NCBI RefSeq assembly: GCF_021018805.1
Contig: NC_086283.1
Coordinates: 16,272,162 to 16,336,161 of the forward strand
From: Prinia subflava
Lineage: Eukaryota > Chordata > Aves > Passeriformes > Cisticolidae
Length of the DNA: 64,000 bases
Direction: 5' to 3'
Part shown: one piece after another, positions 1 to 9,537 of the stretch
Numbering within the stretch: the stretch's first letter is position 1
Layout of the letters: every line of letters begins with the position of its first letter
Notes under the pieces: model-generated
Databases searched by the model: none
The model's input: only the letters and a program-made list of their open reading frames with translations
What the model was told of the DNA's origin: nothing
Translations under genes and position numbers: made by a program

Positions 1-555
1 ATGAAGAAAAGGGAAACCAATATATCTGAAATCTTTCCTCCAGGTGACTTGCTTATGAGTAAAGGCCAAACTGTGTCCAGGGGGTATCTTCCAATTCTCT
101 CTGAAGAGGAAGAAATCTGAGCTGAATGAAGTGTGCACACTCTCCTGTAGGCTGGTTTGCATAAACCCGTATCAGTAATATTTTCAAACATGACTGAAAA
201 GGTAGGAGATATTGCCTGTATTCCTACACAGAACGGCCTTCAGACTGCTCTGAACTAATCCAAGGATTGAAAGGATGGAGGAGTAAAGCTGATGTCAGAG
301 GAAGTTAAAAAAATAATCACAAAAACCTCACAGCAACTATGGGGTGATCTTGGAGCTGTGACAACAGGGTGCTGGAGCAATGGAACTGTGAAGAGTCCCC
401 AGGAACAGAACAAAATGTGAAGAGGCCCTAGGAATAGGATAATGTAAAACATTATTTCTTTGACAACTAACTGTTCAAATAGGTCTAATCAGAAAGTGTA
501 ATGGAGTATAAGGTCAAATAATTACCATGTGGTATCTACTGGAGTTGGCAAAGCT
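1..555. other. Unique non-coding sequence
   Basis: I see no gene, RNA gene or recognisable repeat. Stops are dense in all frames and the DNA is moderately AT-rich. It leads directly into the CR1 copy that begins near 556. Confidence 0.6.
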
Positions 556-993
556 GATCGAGGCACTGGAGAACCTCTCTTGCAAGAAAAGGCCGAGGGA
601 GCTGGGCCTGTTCAGCCTAGAGCAGAAATGACTGAGAGGGGATCTCATCAATGTCTGTGAGTATCCAAAGGAAGGTGTCAAGAGGATGGAGCCAGGCTCT
701 TCTCAGTGGTGCCAAGAAAAAGGACAAGAGGCAATGGGCAGAAACTGAGGCACAGGAAGTTCCACCTGAACATGTGGAGGACCTTTTTTTGCAGTGTGGG
801 TGACCGAGAACTGGAACAGATTGACCAGAAAGGTTGTGGAGTCTCCCTCACTGGAGATATTCAAGAACTGCCTGGACACAATCCTGTGCCATGTGCTCTG
901 GGATAACCCTGATTGAGCAGAGAGGTTGGACCAGGTGACCTGCTGTTGTCCGTGCCAACCTGACCCATTCCATGATTCTGTGATTCTGTGATT
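556..993 (+). mobile_element. CR1 LINE, 3' end (5'-truncated)
   Basis: The sequence matches my knowledge of the 3' end of avian CR1 non-LTR retrotransposons. It opens with the 'gagggagctgggcctgttca' block at about 594-613. It then passes through the degenerate C-terminal part of ORF2 and ends in a short octamer tail, GATTCTGTGATTCTGTG at about 974-990, which is the hallmark of CR1. CR1 moves by target-primed reverse transcription, is usually 5'-truncated and leaves no clear target duplication; none is visible here. The copy is decayed and cannot be mobile. Its terminal portion resembles the copies at 36060-36385 and, inverted, at 49421-49866, so the three may belong to one older subfamily. 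The left edge is approximate. Confidence 0.9.
706..906 (+). pseudogene. CR1 ORF2 C-terminal remnant
   Basis: This 66-codon open frame lies inside the CR1 copy at 556-993. Residues 8-23 read [16 protein letters not shown], the basic stretch near the C-terminus of CR1 ORF2 proteins. The frame then runs out of register, so the downstream residues are only partly CR1-like. The copy at 49461-49688 on the minus strand carries the same RGNG and HRKFHLNM blocks, which supports the assignment. It has no polymerase motifs and no function of its own. It is a relic, not a host gene. Confidence 0.75.
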
Positions 994-2255
994 AGCTCAT
1001 TTTGTCCAAAATGAATAACACAAAAAGCATGATTGCTTTTCAACAGCCAGAATAGAAAGAAAAGAAAATGCTGAAAGGAAAAAGTAAATGCTTTCTGCCC
1101 ACTGAGTGTCACGTCATATTTCCTGCACTTCTGCAATATTAAATTCTTCTTCTAGGATCATAGTTACTCACCTCTGCATGAGCCCTTGTTTCTCACAAGG
1201 CTTTTTCAGCTGAAAATTAAGCTGACATTTCCTAGGAACTGGAAAAAGAGAACTATATGAAATTATTATATAAGCAGGGAGACCTTTAGCTGAGGTCTTT
1301 TTCCCCTCTGGGTCTACAAAGGTTGTTAAGGGCATCTGGTCAACATCATCATCAAATTAGGGAGAAATAAAAATTTTAAAATTCTTATTTACAGACCTCT
1401 AATTGTCATTTTTGAAAGAACGAGTCCTGTGTTTCATTAAATTAAAGTTTGAAATCTGAACCTGTTGAAAAATGCAATAATTTCAGGAGGCTTTCCTCCT
1501 TTTTCAATGCAGGATTGATACCAAATTAAGATCAATGGGAAATTAGACTTTTCTCCTACCAGATCATTGTTCTATAACGTAAAAGAGCAAAACTCACTTA
1601 TTTCTGTATGAAAAGGAATGGGGTTACTATCTATGCAAAATTATATAGCCAATATATGTCAGTCTTTCATTCCTAAAGGGCAGCAGAATAGGAATGCTCT
1701 GTTTCTCTAAAACCTCAACATCTACTTCAAAGGAAGTTTGGTGTGAAAAGGTGATTGAGGTGCTGTCTAACTCAGAAATATTAGAAACTGAAGAACTGCT
1801 TATCTACATGGGAAAGGCAGAGCAAGGAACTCAGATCAGGAAGCAGACAGACAACATTCAGCTGACAAATAAAATGGATTTTATGACATAAGGATGATTG
1901 AGATAAAAACTCCTGAGGGATGTTTTATCTTGATTATCTGCAGAGATGCCTTTCTGGAGGGCAGGATTAACACATGCACAGAGGATATTGCTCAATGCGA
2001 GAGTGATGTAGGTGAGATTCTCTGCCTTGAAGTAAGGTTGGATAATCATAAGGAGCCTTTTTGTCTTTAAATGACATGACTGATTTCCCAGGCATGCACA
2101 GCTGTGAAATAGAGTCTGTTTAGACTAGTCTACCTAGATTTTTTCAGGCTGGAGTTGTGGAAAATGAAGGAAGTAAATATATTTTAACTGTGCTCTACAA
2201 ACAGCTGCGGAAGAGAGCATGGAAAATATTGTACCATCCTAGATAAGCCACTCTC
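994..2255. other. Unique AT-rich non-coding sequence
   Basis: No gene or repeat was recognised. The only long frame (1694-1891, plus strand, 65 codons) has no recognisable domain and no splice or promoter context that I can support. Confidence 0.55.
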
Positions 2256-2890
2256 CTATTTATTAAGATCTGATTGTTGAGAGGTGCCTCTTCCCAAAAA
2301 AAGGTGCAAACAAGACCATATGCCAAAGACAATACTGTGGCTTTTATTTAACACTAAAATGGGAAGTAGAGAGATGGAAAGAACCAGAAAAGGGGGAGGG
2401 GGTGAGAGAGAGTGAGAGAGAAATAGATTAAATAGAAAGATAGTCACCATGCCTGTGGATGCTGTGGTATCCCACTGGTCTTTTTTCACCATGGTCTTTG
2501 TGCTGGGATTTCTCCAGTCCCTCAAAACTTCTCATACTTTATACATTTTAGCAAATAAAGGAATCAATGTCCATGGGTTACATGATTTTCTCAATTCCAA
2601 TTAATCTCATGTTCAGTCTTTCTATTCCTTTGAGTTGGTGAGTTTCTTGTATGATTTCCCCCTTCCAGACCAGTCAGAGCTGATTTTCAGTACAGTTGCT
2701 GAGTTTGCTTTCTTCATGTATTCTTTATGTCCAATATCAGTGCTCCCCCAGCTTATTTACCTCTTCCTAATTTGAGATAATCAGACAATAATAGCACCTT
2801 TACCTTATCTTAGGTGCCAGTCAGGTGCTTATCTAACTGTCCAAACTTCCAGGAATTTTTGAAGGCATTTTTGGGTGGAAGGATTGATGT
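2256..2890 (-). mobile_element. Possible old LTR fragment
   Basis: The segment around 2336-2530 has a layout like that of other passerine LTRs on the minus strand. A TTTATT (AATAAA on the minus strand) at about 2344 is followed by an AG-rich low-complexity stretch at 2390-2430. After it comes a 'ctgggatttctccagtccct' block near 2503. The part to about 2890 has the same moderately pyrimidine-rich texture. I cannot see defined TG...CA ends or a target duplication, so the limits and the identity are tentative. It could equally be unique sequence. Confidence 0.3.
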
Positions 2891-5800
2891 GTTCAGAGAT
2901 GATTGAGGAGGTCCTTCTTTCTACAGTTTGCTATAGTGGGAAAAAGTCCTTCAGTGATCTTAACAGTGTGTGAGGAAATTACGATCTGTAAGCCTCTTAA
3001 GCTATGGAGCCAATGGCCATCCAAGCCTCATCCTTTATATCCTGACTTTGGAAAACTGAGTGCAGAGGAAGATATAATACTCTCTGTTTCCCTTCAGCAA
3101 CATAACATGAACATGTTAAGGATTATCTGAAACCCCTTTATGCTGCTCCACTGAAAAATTCACTTTTCATGTCAACAGAGAAGGTAGTGAACTTGTTTAC
3201 AACATACAGAAAGACACTATGAAATTAAGAATTTTTAAAAATTGAATCAGAAAGGGATTCTTATTGAGGATCCTCTGCCTTTCTGCCCTCAAAGGAATGA
3301 GAAAGAATGTATGTAGGCAGCCCTCAGAGAAGTTCACGACTTACTGTGTTTTGCACTTACATGCTAGAGAGAGGAACAACTGCCAAAAGTACATCCTTGT
3401 GCTTCATTTTAGCAAACAAGAACAACCTAGAAGAGTGGTTCAGCTTTAAGAGAATGTGTTCTCAAACATTTGTATTAGCAACTCACTTACCTAATCCACA
3501 GTTAATTGGAAGAAAAGAACTATTCAATGACTGACAGACTTATATGGCCTTTCTAATCATGCCTCTTCCATTATTTGGATAAAAATTTGATGGATGGGCC
3601 TTTATAATCTTGCACTAAATTCCTATTTTACAGGAATGAGAAAGTGTACTTTGTACTCATATTGCAATATTCAGATAATCATCTTTATAATTATACCTAC
3701 CTGTAGCACTTATAACAGCTTAGAATCAGGCTACTAAATCCATACTCAACCACTGTAACTGATGTAATAACTGAGCTGTTTCATATTAAGTCAGAGATTT
3801 TTCCCTTCTACTCATTAGTTTCCTGCATGGCAATTCTGGGAATGTTGATTGCATGGAGGGAGAAGCTGCAGAAATGGGAAAACCAAACAATTAGGATTCC
3901 AAAATACACTTCTAATGAGTTAGTTTTATCACAGTGATGCAAGAGTCTTGTTTAATTTACAACTGCATCTTAGTTTCTATTTTAAATCCAAAATTGTTTT
4001 CTGATTTTATTACATAAATTGTTGATAACACTGAGAATTAGATTTTAATCAAGAAAAGATTACTCCTGGGCATTAAATCAGGAGAGCACTGTAGCATGTA
4101 ATTTTATCCCTGCTTAGCAGAGTACATAAAGTCATGTTTAATTTGAAGCCTGTAAAAAGTCCCATTGACTGTTAAAAAAAGCAGGTTTATGAGAATCCAG
4201 AAGAATCCAGAGCACAAATTCAGTAGTAAATAAGATGAAAAACAAGAACAGAAGACAGTAAAAGTAATGATTTATTCTCTCCCATTCTCTTCTCAAGCAG
4301 CAGTTATTCTGCTGTCCCATTATCATTCATGATTTGTCAAGAAGGTTTTGTACCATGACCTCTCTTGCATACAAGATGCTGTACAACACCCAAAAGATAA
4401 TAATCCCACCCCACGTGGTTTGCACTCCATTTCTAACTGATACTGCAGTACCTGTCACCACCCCCACCTAAAGAAGACTGAAACTGAAAGTTTCCTTGAG
4501 GTCTGTCCTTCTTGCACTCCTGCATTTTTATTAATGACACATGGTTTTGCAGAAGAGCTGTATTTGTATGCCAGACTGTGTTCTTAACATTGCCAAAAAC
4601 CCAAACATGAAGCTGAATTCATATACAGTGTCTTATGAAACTGATTAAAAAATTAATATGAATTGCTAAGTACTGCCCAAATTAACACAAATCAGAGTTC
4701 ATTACGTAGCATTAGGACGCAATTTATTGCAATCATTATGCCTGCTGTTACAGAGAACCATATGCCAGCTCCAGAAATAACAAGCATTCTGAATCAGGGT
4801 CATTGCTGTCATAGTTGCATGTGAAACACATTAATTGATCTCCTGTGCACATTAAAATTTAAACCCACACTTTTTTGCTGTTGAATGTTCCATCATAAAT
4901 TTGTTGCGAGAAGGGACAAGGAAGACTGGGTGAAGAGAGAGAGATGAAGTTTCAGAGGAATATTTGTCCCAAACTGTGGCAGATTATTAAGTAGTTGAAT
5001 CCATTCTGCTTAACTAAATGAGATCCTAAATATCTTTTGGTCTCCACATTAGGAAGATGTGCAGTTATACATGTCAGACATGTGAAATACCATGTTCTTA
5101 CCAGTGTCATCTTGTTCTGGTGGTCTTCCTCAGAGGCTGTATCTGTAAGAGCCAAAGGGCGAGCAACACAGTGTTTTAAAAACTTGTCTCCCATAAAGGT
5201 GGCTGTGCCATGGAAAAAGGATAATAAATCTCATTGTTCAGTCACAACGAGTGAGAATTTTAGCACAATTTCCAATTCTAACTCGCAGGAGACATTGCTG
5301 CAGTGCAAATTAAAACAGCTCAGAAACAAAGATATGTATTTTGCTATTTCAGGTTGTATCCAGAATTTCCATGATGTCTACAGATAAATAACAGTTGAAA
5401 AGAATACCCTTATTTAACAAAAAATAAATATGACAGTGCTATCCTTTCCCACTAGCACTTTTGGTAAGTCTTGGACAAAGGCAGTGGGAAACTTCACATT
5501 AAAGAAATGGAAGCATCTCTTTCCAAGGCAAGAGGAGACTATGGGAGAGAAGTTTGATGTGAAGTCCCATGGTGGAAAACTCTTTACTACAGGATAGGTC
5601 ACGGAGCTGATGTTAGAGAGTTGACTTTTAGAAGTGGAGCCAGTGATGAAGGAGGAGATTAACTATTTTGAGAAGAGCAAAGAGATGATTAAATTAGACA
5701 AGCCAGACATTGGATTTGGACAGGGAATTCAGACATGGGCATGAAGGGTGGAAAAACACCTGAGAGAACTGGAGACTGGGAAAAGGGTTTGTCAACAGCC

Positions 5801-6988
5801 ATTTAAGGCAAGATGGGAGCATTAAGTAGGACATAAGAGGAGCAGAAATACTGGCTGTCCCATATTGGCCTGCAACTGATGCCAGTTCATCGAGCATGAG
5901 GAAAGTTTTCCTTCTTGCACCTTGAAAAAGAAGATATATCTCTCAAGCTGTCTGCTGATACAGTAGTCCATAAGGACTTCCTGTTTGGTTGAGATTTTCC
6001 CTGTCTAGTCACATGGGTTTCTCTAATCTTCCTTGATTCCTATAGGCCAGAGAGGAAATGGTTTCAAAATGCAGTATGACTGGATTGTTTTGTTTCACTT
6101 TGCTGTATGTGAGAGCAGATTTTCTGGGGCACATTCTCCAGGGTTTACTGCACCAGCACAAAATTGTACTGCCTCGTGAAAGCAAATCACATGCCTAACT
6201 ATATATCCTTTACCAAGTGAAGACAGCATTTCTCTTTTAGTGTGTGTCTGTCACCCTTAACAATAAAAATGGAAGTAAACTAGAAAGTAGTGTCTTAAAC
6301 AAACAAAATTTTACCAGCATGAGCAAAATAACCCAGGAAACCTTAAAACATTTCTGAGTTAATGTGCAAATGATGGCAGTTCAGTGTTAGCAGTGCAAAG
6401 AGCTGTTGTGCTTACCTAGATGGAGGGCAACTTCTCTGTAATGATGTGGGTTATTAAAATCTTCGGAGATAGCATTATCAGGAGCAGCACACAATGTTAC
6501 AGCATTTATCATTCACCTACTCTATTCTTGTCAGTGCAGAGAACATAAACACATTGCTGTCTAAGCAGGAAGTCAGATAGGCCAAAGCATGGATTTGAGA
6601 GCTGAGTGCTATTAACCTTCAGCAAATGTGAAGATAGAAGATATGCTTCAGCAATTGCATAAGGAAAATGAGTCTGTGCAACCATGTTCTTTTGCACTTA
6701 GTACCAGCAAATATAGGCACGGAGCTCAGCACTGCACAGACACCTGCCACGTCCCAAACAGCAAGCAATGTGTTAGCCATGGCAGAAACTGATGCATCAT
6801 GATTCCTGTAGGGAAATCCAAGAGACAAGGGATTATAGCCAGCAAAGAATTCTGCTATCACCATGACGCCCAGAGTGCTCTGTGACCATTCAGGTTCCCT
6901 GAAAATATGTCTCCGAACTGGGGCTCTACCTGGGACACACATCAGTTTGCATGCTGAGCAGGGAGCCACCAACAGGCTGCAGGGAAGG
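2891..6988. other. Unique non-coding stretch
   Basis: This is mostly AT-rich unique DNA. It contains the candidate regulatory element at 4645-4865 and a purine-rich stretch at 5470-5900 that may be a decayed coding or retroelement relic. The 116-codon frame at 5037-5387 (plus) and the 150-codon frame at 6619-7071 (minus) have no recognisable domains. The latter runs into the neighbouring LTR, so I treat neither as a gene. Confidence 0.5.
4645..4865. promoter_or_regulatory. Candidate conserved non-coding element
   Basis: This is inference from texture only. The segment has no repeat signature and no coding frame, but it packs many motif-like words closely together. There is TACGTA at 4703-4708, and GCAAT and ATTGC arms facing each other at 4719-4730. 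ATTGCAATCATT follows directly, and there is ATTAATTGAT near 4830. Such dense homeodomain- and C/EBP-like words are typical of vertebrate conserved enhancers in gene deserts. Conservation itself cannot be seen from one sequence. Confidence 0.25.
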
Positions 6989-7750
6989 TGTCTTGGTTTG
7001 AAAGACAGGGATCTGCTAGGGAGGGGGCAGGACCTCCCTAGAGATGGAGAATTCAAATCCCCTCCCTCCAAATTATTCTACTTTAGAAAATTAAAGGGGC
7101 TTTCAGGCAGAGGTATGGGAATAGGAATAACAGTTCTTTACTAGTACAGATGACAAAACAAACAAACAACAGCTACAGAATTAATAATAAACAGAACAAG
7201 GAACGTGGAGGGCTTTCTTTCACAAAAGCCCAGGGCAGTTTGATCTCGGTACCCCTGCAGGACTCTGAGAGGCCGAGCTGGGAGGGAGGAAAGTCCCGGG
7301 CTGGTGGATGAGATGAGGAGCTCTGTGCTGGTAGCTGGAATGGCAGGGGTGTCCCAGCAGGGCTGGGCAGTGCAGGGCTACAGAGCAGCAGGAGAACCTC
7401 AAAGCTCCGAAGAAGCAGCGGCGGTGGGGGCAGGGCTGGAGAAAGCGAGCTCAGGATTCCTGGGTACACGAGCAGATGACGATAGATTTCCCAGGACGAG
7501 ACAGAGGCAGAGTGATGGCCGTGAACTCTTCCTGCAGCGAGGGGCAGCTTGACTGTCCTCCTTGATGCCAAAAAGCAAGAGTGAGCCAATGTCCCCCCAC
7601 CCCAGCTCTGTCATTTTACCTTTCCCAAAGCTTGTGTTATCTCTCCCCTCTGAGGGACACTCCCAGAGACTCAAAAACAATAGGTGTAGCCTTGTGCTGC
7701 CATGTCCTTCAACTACTCCCTTTGTTCTGGCTAAGTACTGTCATACAAGT
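6989..7750 (-). mobile_element. Solo or fragment LTR of an endogenous retrovirus
   Basis: The left end is sharp. TGTCTTGGTTTG at 6989-7000 is the terminus of an LTR family that I recognise from passerine genomes. It is followed by the usual 'ccctccctccaaattattct' block near 7061-7080. The minus-strand polyadenylation signal lies where CAGTTCTTTACT occurs (about 7131-7142) and has decayed to AGTAAA. The body (7200-7560) is much richer in G+C than its flanks, as is common for avian ERV U3 regions. The right boundary is unclear and may fall near CATACA at about 7742-7747. I found no target duplication. No gag, pol or env sequence is attached. The 138-codon minus frame at 7173-7589 lies within the LTR and has no recognisable domain. 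Confidence 0.6.
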
Positions 7751-8251
7751 TTCTTAGAAACTTATGGAAAAAAATTCTGTAAGTGAAAAAAAAGGCAAAT
7801 CTAACCCCCAACAGAGGGAAGGGGCTGAAGCCCTAAATCCGGAATGTTGAACTGACCTTTGCGACATCCATAACATGCACAGCATAAGATGCTCCTGACA
7901 GGATGTTAGACACAGGGAAATGTTGCTTTTGGATCTGCTTTGGACTGAGCTGGGCAAGACCTGCATTTCCAAAAGGTTTAAAGACCAAGAGAGATGCCTA
8001 GTGCCTTGTAAAGCAGCCATATGAGTTCCCAGAGAGTAATGGTGCACACAGAGCTTTAATGAGTTCTGAGCCTATGTCTGAAATGTCTCCTTTCCATCCT
8101 TTCCAAAGAGCTTATGGGAAGGGTTATACGTCAAGCAGTGATGGTGTTTCCTGTACTGTCCATCTGTGACCCAGGATGGTGGAACGCAGGTTCTTGGGAA
8201 GTGCTTTCTCCTCTCTAAAGGGAAGTCTAAAAGTGTCAATATGCTGATAAT
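7751..8251. other. Unique non-coding sequence
   Basis: Nothing was recognised between the LTR and the minisatellite. The 97-codon minus frame at 7754-8047 has no domain signature. Confidence 0.55.
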
Positions 8252-9042
8252 GCCCAGTAAATCCCAGTTCACGCCCAGTTCAGTCCCAGTAACTCCCATT
8301 AAACTAACTCCCAGAAAATCCCAGTTCTCTCCCAGTAACACTCAGTTAAATCCTAGTATCTCCCACTACCTCCCAGTAAGTCCCAATAACTCCCAGTTAA
8401 CTCCCAGTAATTCCCAGTTCACTCCCAGTTCCCTCCCAGTAATCCCAGTTCACTCCCAGTAATCCCAGTTACTCCCAGTTCACCCCCAGTGAATCCAACT
8501 TCCCTCCCAGTTCACTCCCAGTAACTCCTAGTAACACTCAGTAACTCCGTTTGGTCCCAGCTCCCTCCCAGTAACTCCCAATAACTCCCAGTTCCCTCCC
8601 AGTAACTCCTAATTCCCTCCCAGCAAGTCCCAGTTCCCACCAAGTAACTCCCAGTAACTCCCGGTTCAATCCAAATAACTCCCAGTAACTCCCAGTTCCC
8701 TCCCAGTAACTCCCAGTATCTTCCAGTAAATCCCAGTAAGTGCCATTTCCTTCCCAGTATCTCCCAGTAAATCTCAGTAAGTCCCAGTTCCCTCCCAGTA
8801 ACTCCCACTTCACTTCCAGTAACTCCCAGTAAGTCACAGTTCACTCCCAGTTCCCTCCTGGGAAATCCCAGCTCACTCCCAGTATTCCCATAAAGTCCCA
8901 GTTCCCATCCAGTAAATCCCAGTTCACTCCCAGTAACTTTCAGTTCCCACCCAGTAACTCCCAGTTCCCTCCCAGCAACACCCAATAAGTCCCAGTTCCC
9001 TCCCCACTCCCATTTCCCTCCTAGTAACTCTCGGTTCTAACA

Positions 9043-9061
9043 TAACCCTAACCCTAACCCC
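9043..9061. repeat. Interstitial telomere-type repeat, (TAACCC)3
   Basis: Three perfect units of the vertebrate telomere repeat (C-rich strand) are followed by one more C. They sit exactly between the forward minisatellite block and the inverted block. At 18 bp the match could arise by chance decay of neighbouring CCCAGTAACT units, but its placement at the turning point is striking. Confidence 0.85.
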
Positions 9062-9070
9062 AGTTCCAAG

Positions 9071-9232
9071 AGTACTGGGAGTTACTGGGATTGAACTGGG
9101 AGTGAACTTGGAGATACTGGGAGTTATTGGGAGGGAACTGGGAGTTAATGGGAGGAAACTGGGAGTTAATGGGAGTTACTGAAATTTACTGGGAGGGAAC
9201 TGGGAGTTACTGGGAGTAACTTGGTGTGAACT
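9071..9232 (-). repeat. Inverted block of the minisatellite
   Basis: About 160 bp of the same 10/11-bp units are written on the opposite strand (ACTGGGAGTTACTGGG and variants). They are flanked on both sides by forward units. Together with the forward block just left of it, and with the telomere-type motif in the loop, it could form a long imperfect fold-back. After 9232 the sequence returns to forward units through a short degenerate joint (9233-9250). Confidence 0.85.
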
Positions 9233-9537
9233 GTGAATGTTAAATAACTCTAAGTAATTCCCAGTAAGTCTCAGTAACTCCCAGTTCCCTCCCAATAACT
9301 CCCAGTATCTCCAAGTTCACTCCCAGTTCAATCCCAGTACCTCCTGCTCTGTCCTAGTGTCTCGCAGTTCATATCCAGTTCACTCCCAGTAACTCTCACT
9401 AACTTCTAGTTTACTCCCAGACCACTCCCAGTTCATTTCCAGTTCCTCCCAGTAGCTTCCAATAACGCCCAGTTTTCTTCAGTTCACTGCCATTACTCCC
9501 TGTCACTACCAGTGACTCCCAGTTCACTCCCAGTAAG

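Larger units (their letters stand above)
8252..9537. repeat. CCCAGT-type minisatellite with an orientation switch
   Basis: About 1.29 kb of degenerate tandem repeat is built from alternating units CCCAGTAACT (10 bp) and CCCAGTTCCCT or CCCAGTTCACT (11 bp). The common super-period is therefore about 21 bp. Units run in the CCCAGT orientation from 8252 to about 9040 and again from 9241 to 9537. Between them, from 9071 to about 9232, the units are inverted (ACTGGGAGTT, GGGAGGGAACT). The units are too diverged for this to be a recent expansion of one exact monomer. The array produces long open frames (8166-8462 plus; 8512-8985 and 8538-8837 minus) only because 21 bp equals seven codons. I regard these as non-coding. 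GGG runs on the minus strand recur about every 10 bp, so weak G-quadruplex or hairpin formation is possible. Confidence 0.92.

Noticed and set aside
6619..7071. 150-codon minus-strand open frame
   Set aside because: It runs across the LTR boundary at 6989, so its N-terminal part is LTR sequence; no domain was recognised.
8166..8462. Ser/Pro-rich 98-codon frame (plus)
   Set aside because: It is mostly an artefact of the 10/11-bp minisatellite.
8252..9537. CRISPR-like array
   Set aside because: Units are head-to-tail and degenerate without spacers, in vertebrate DNA; it is a minisatellite.
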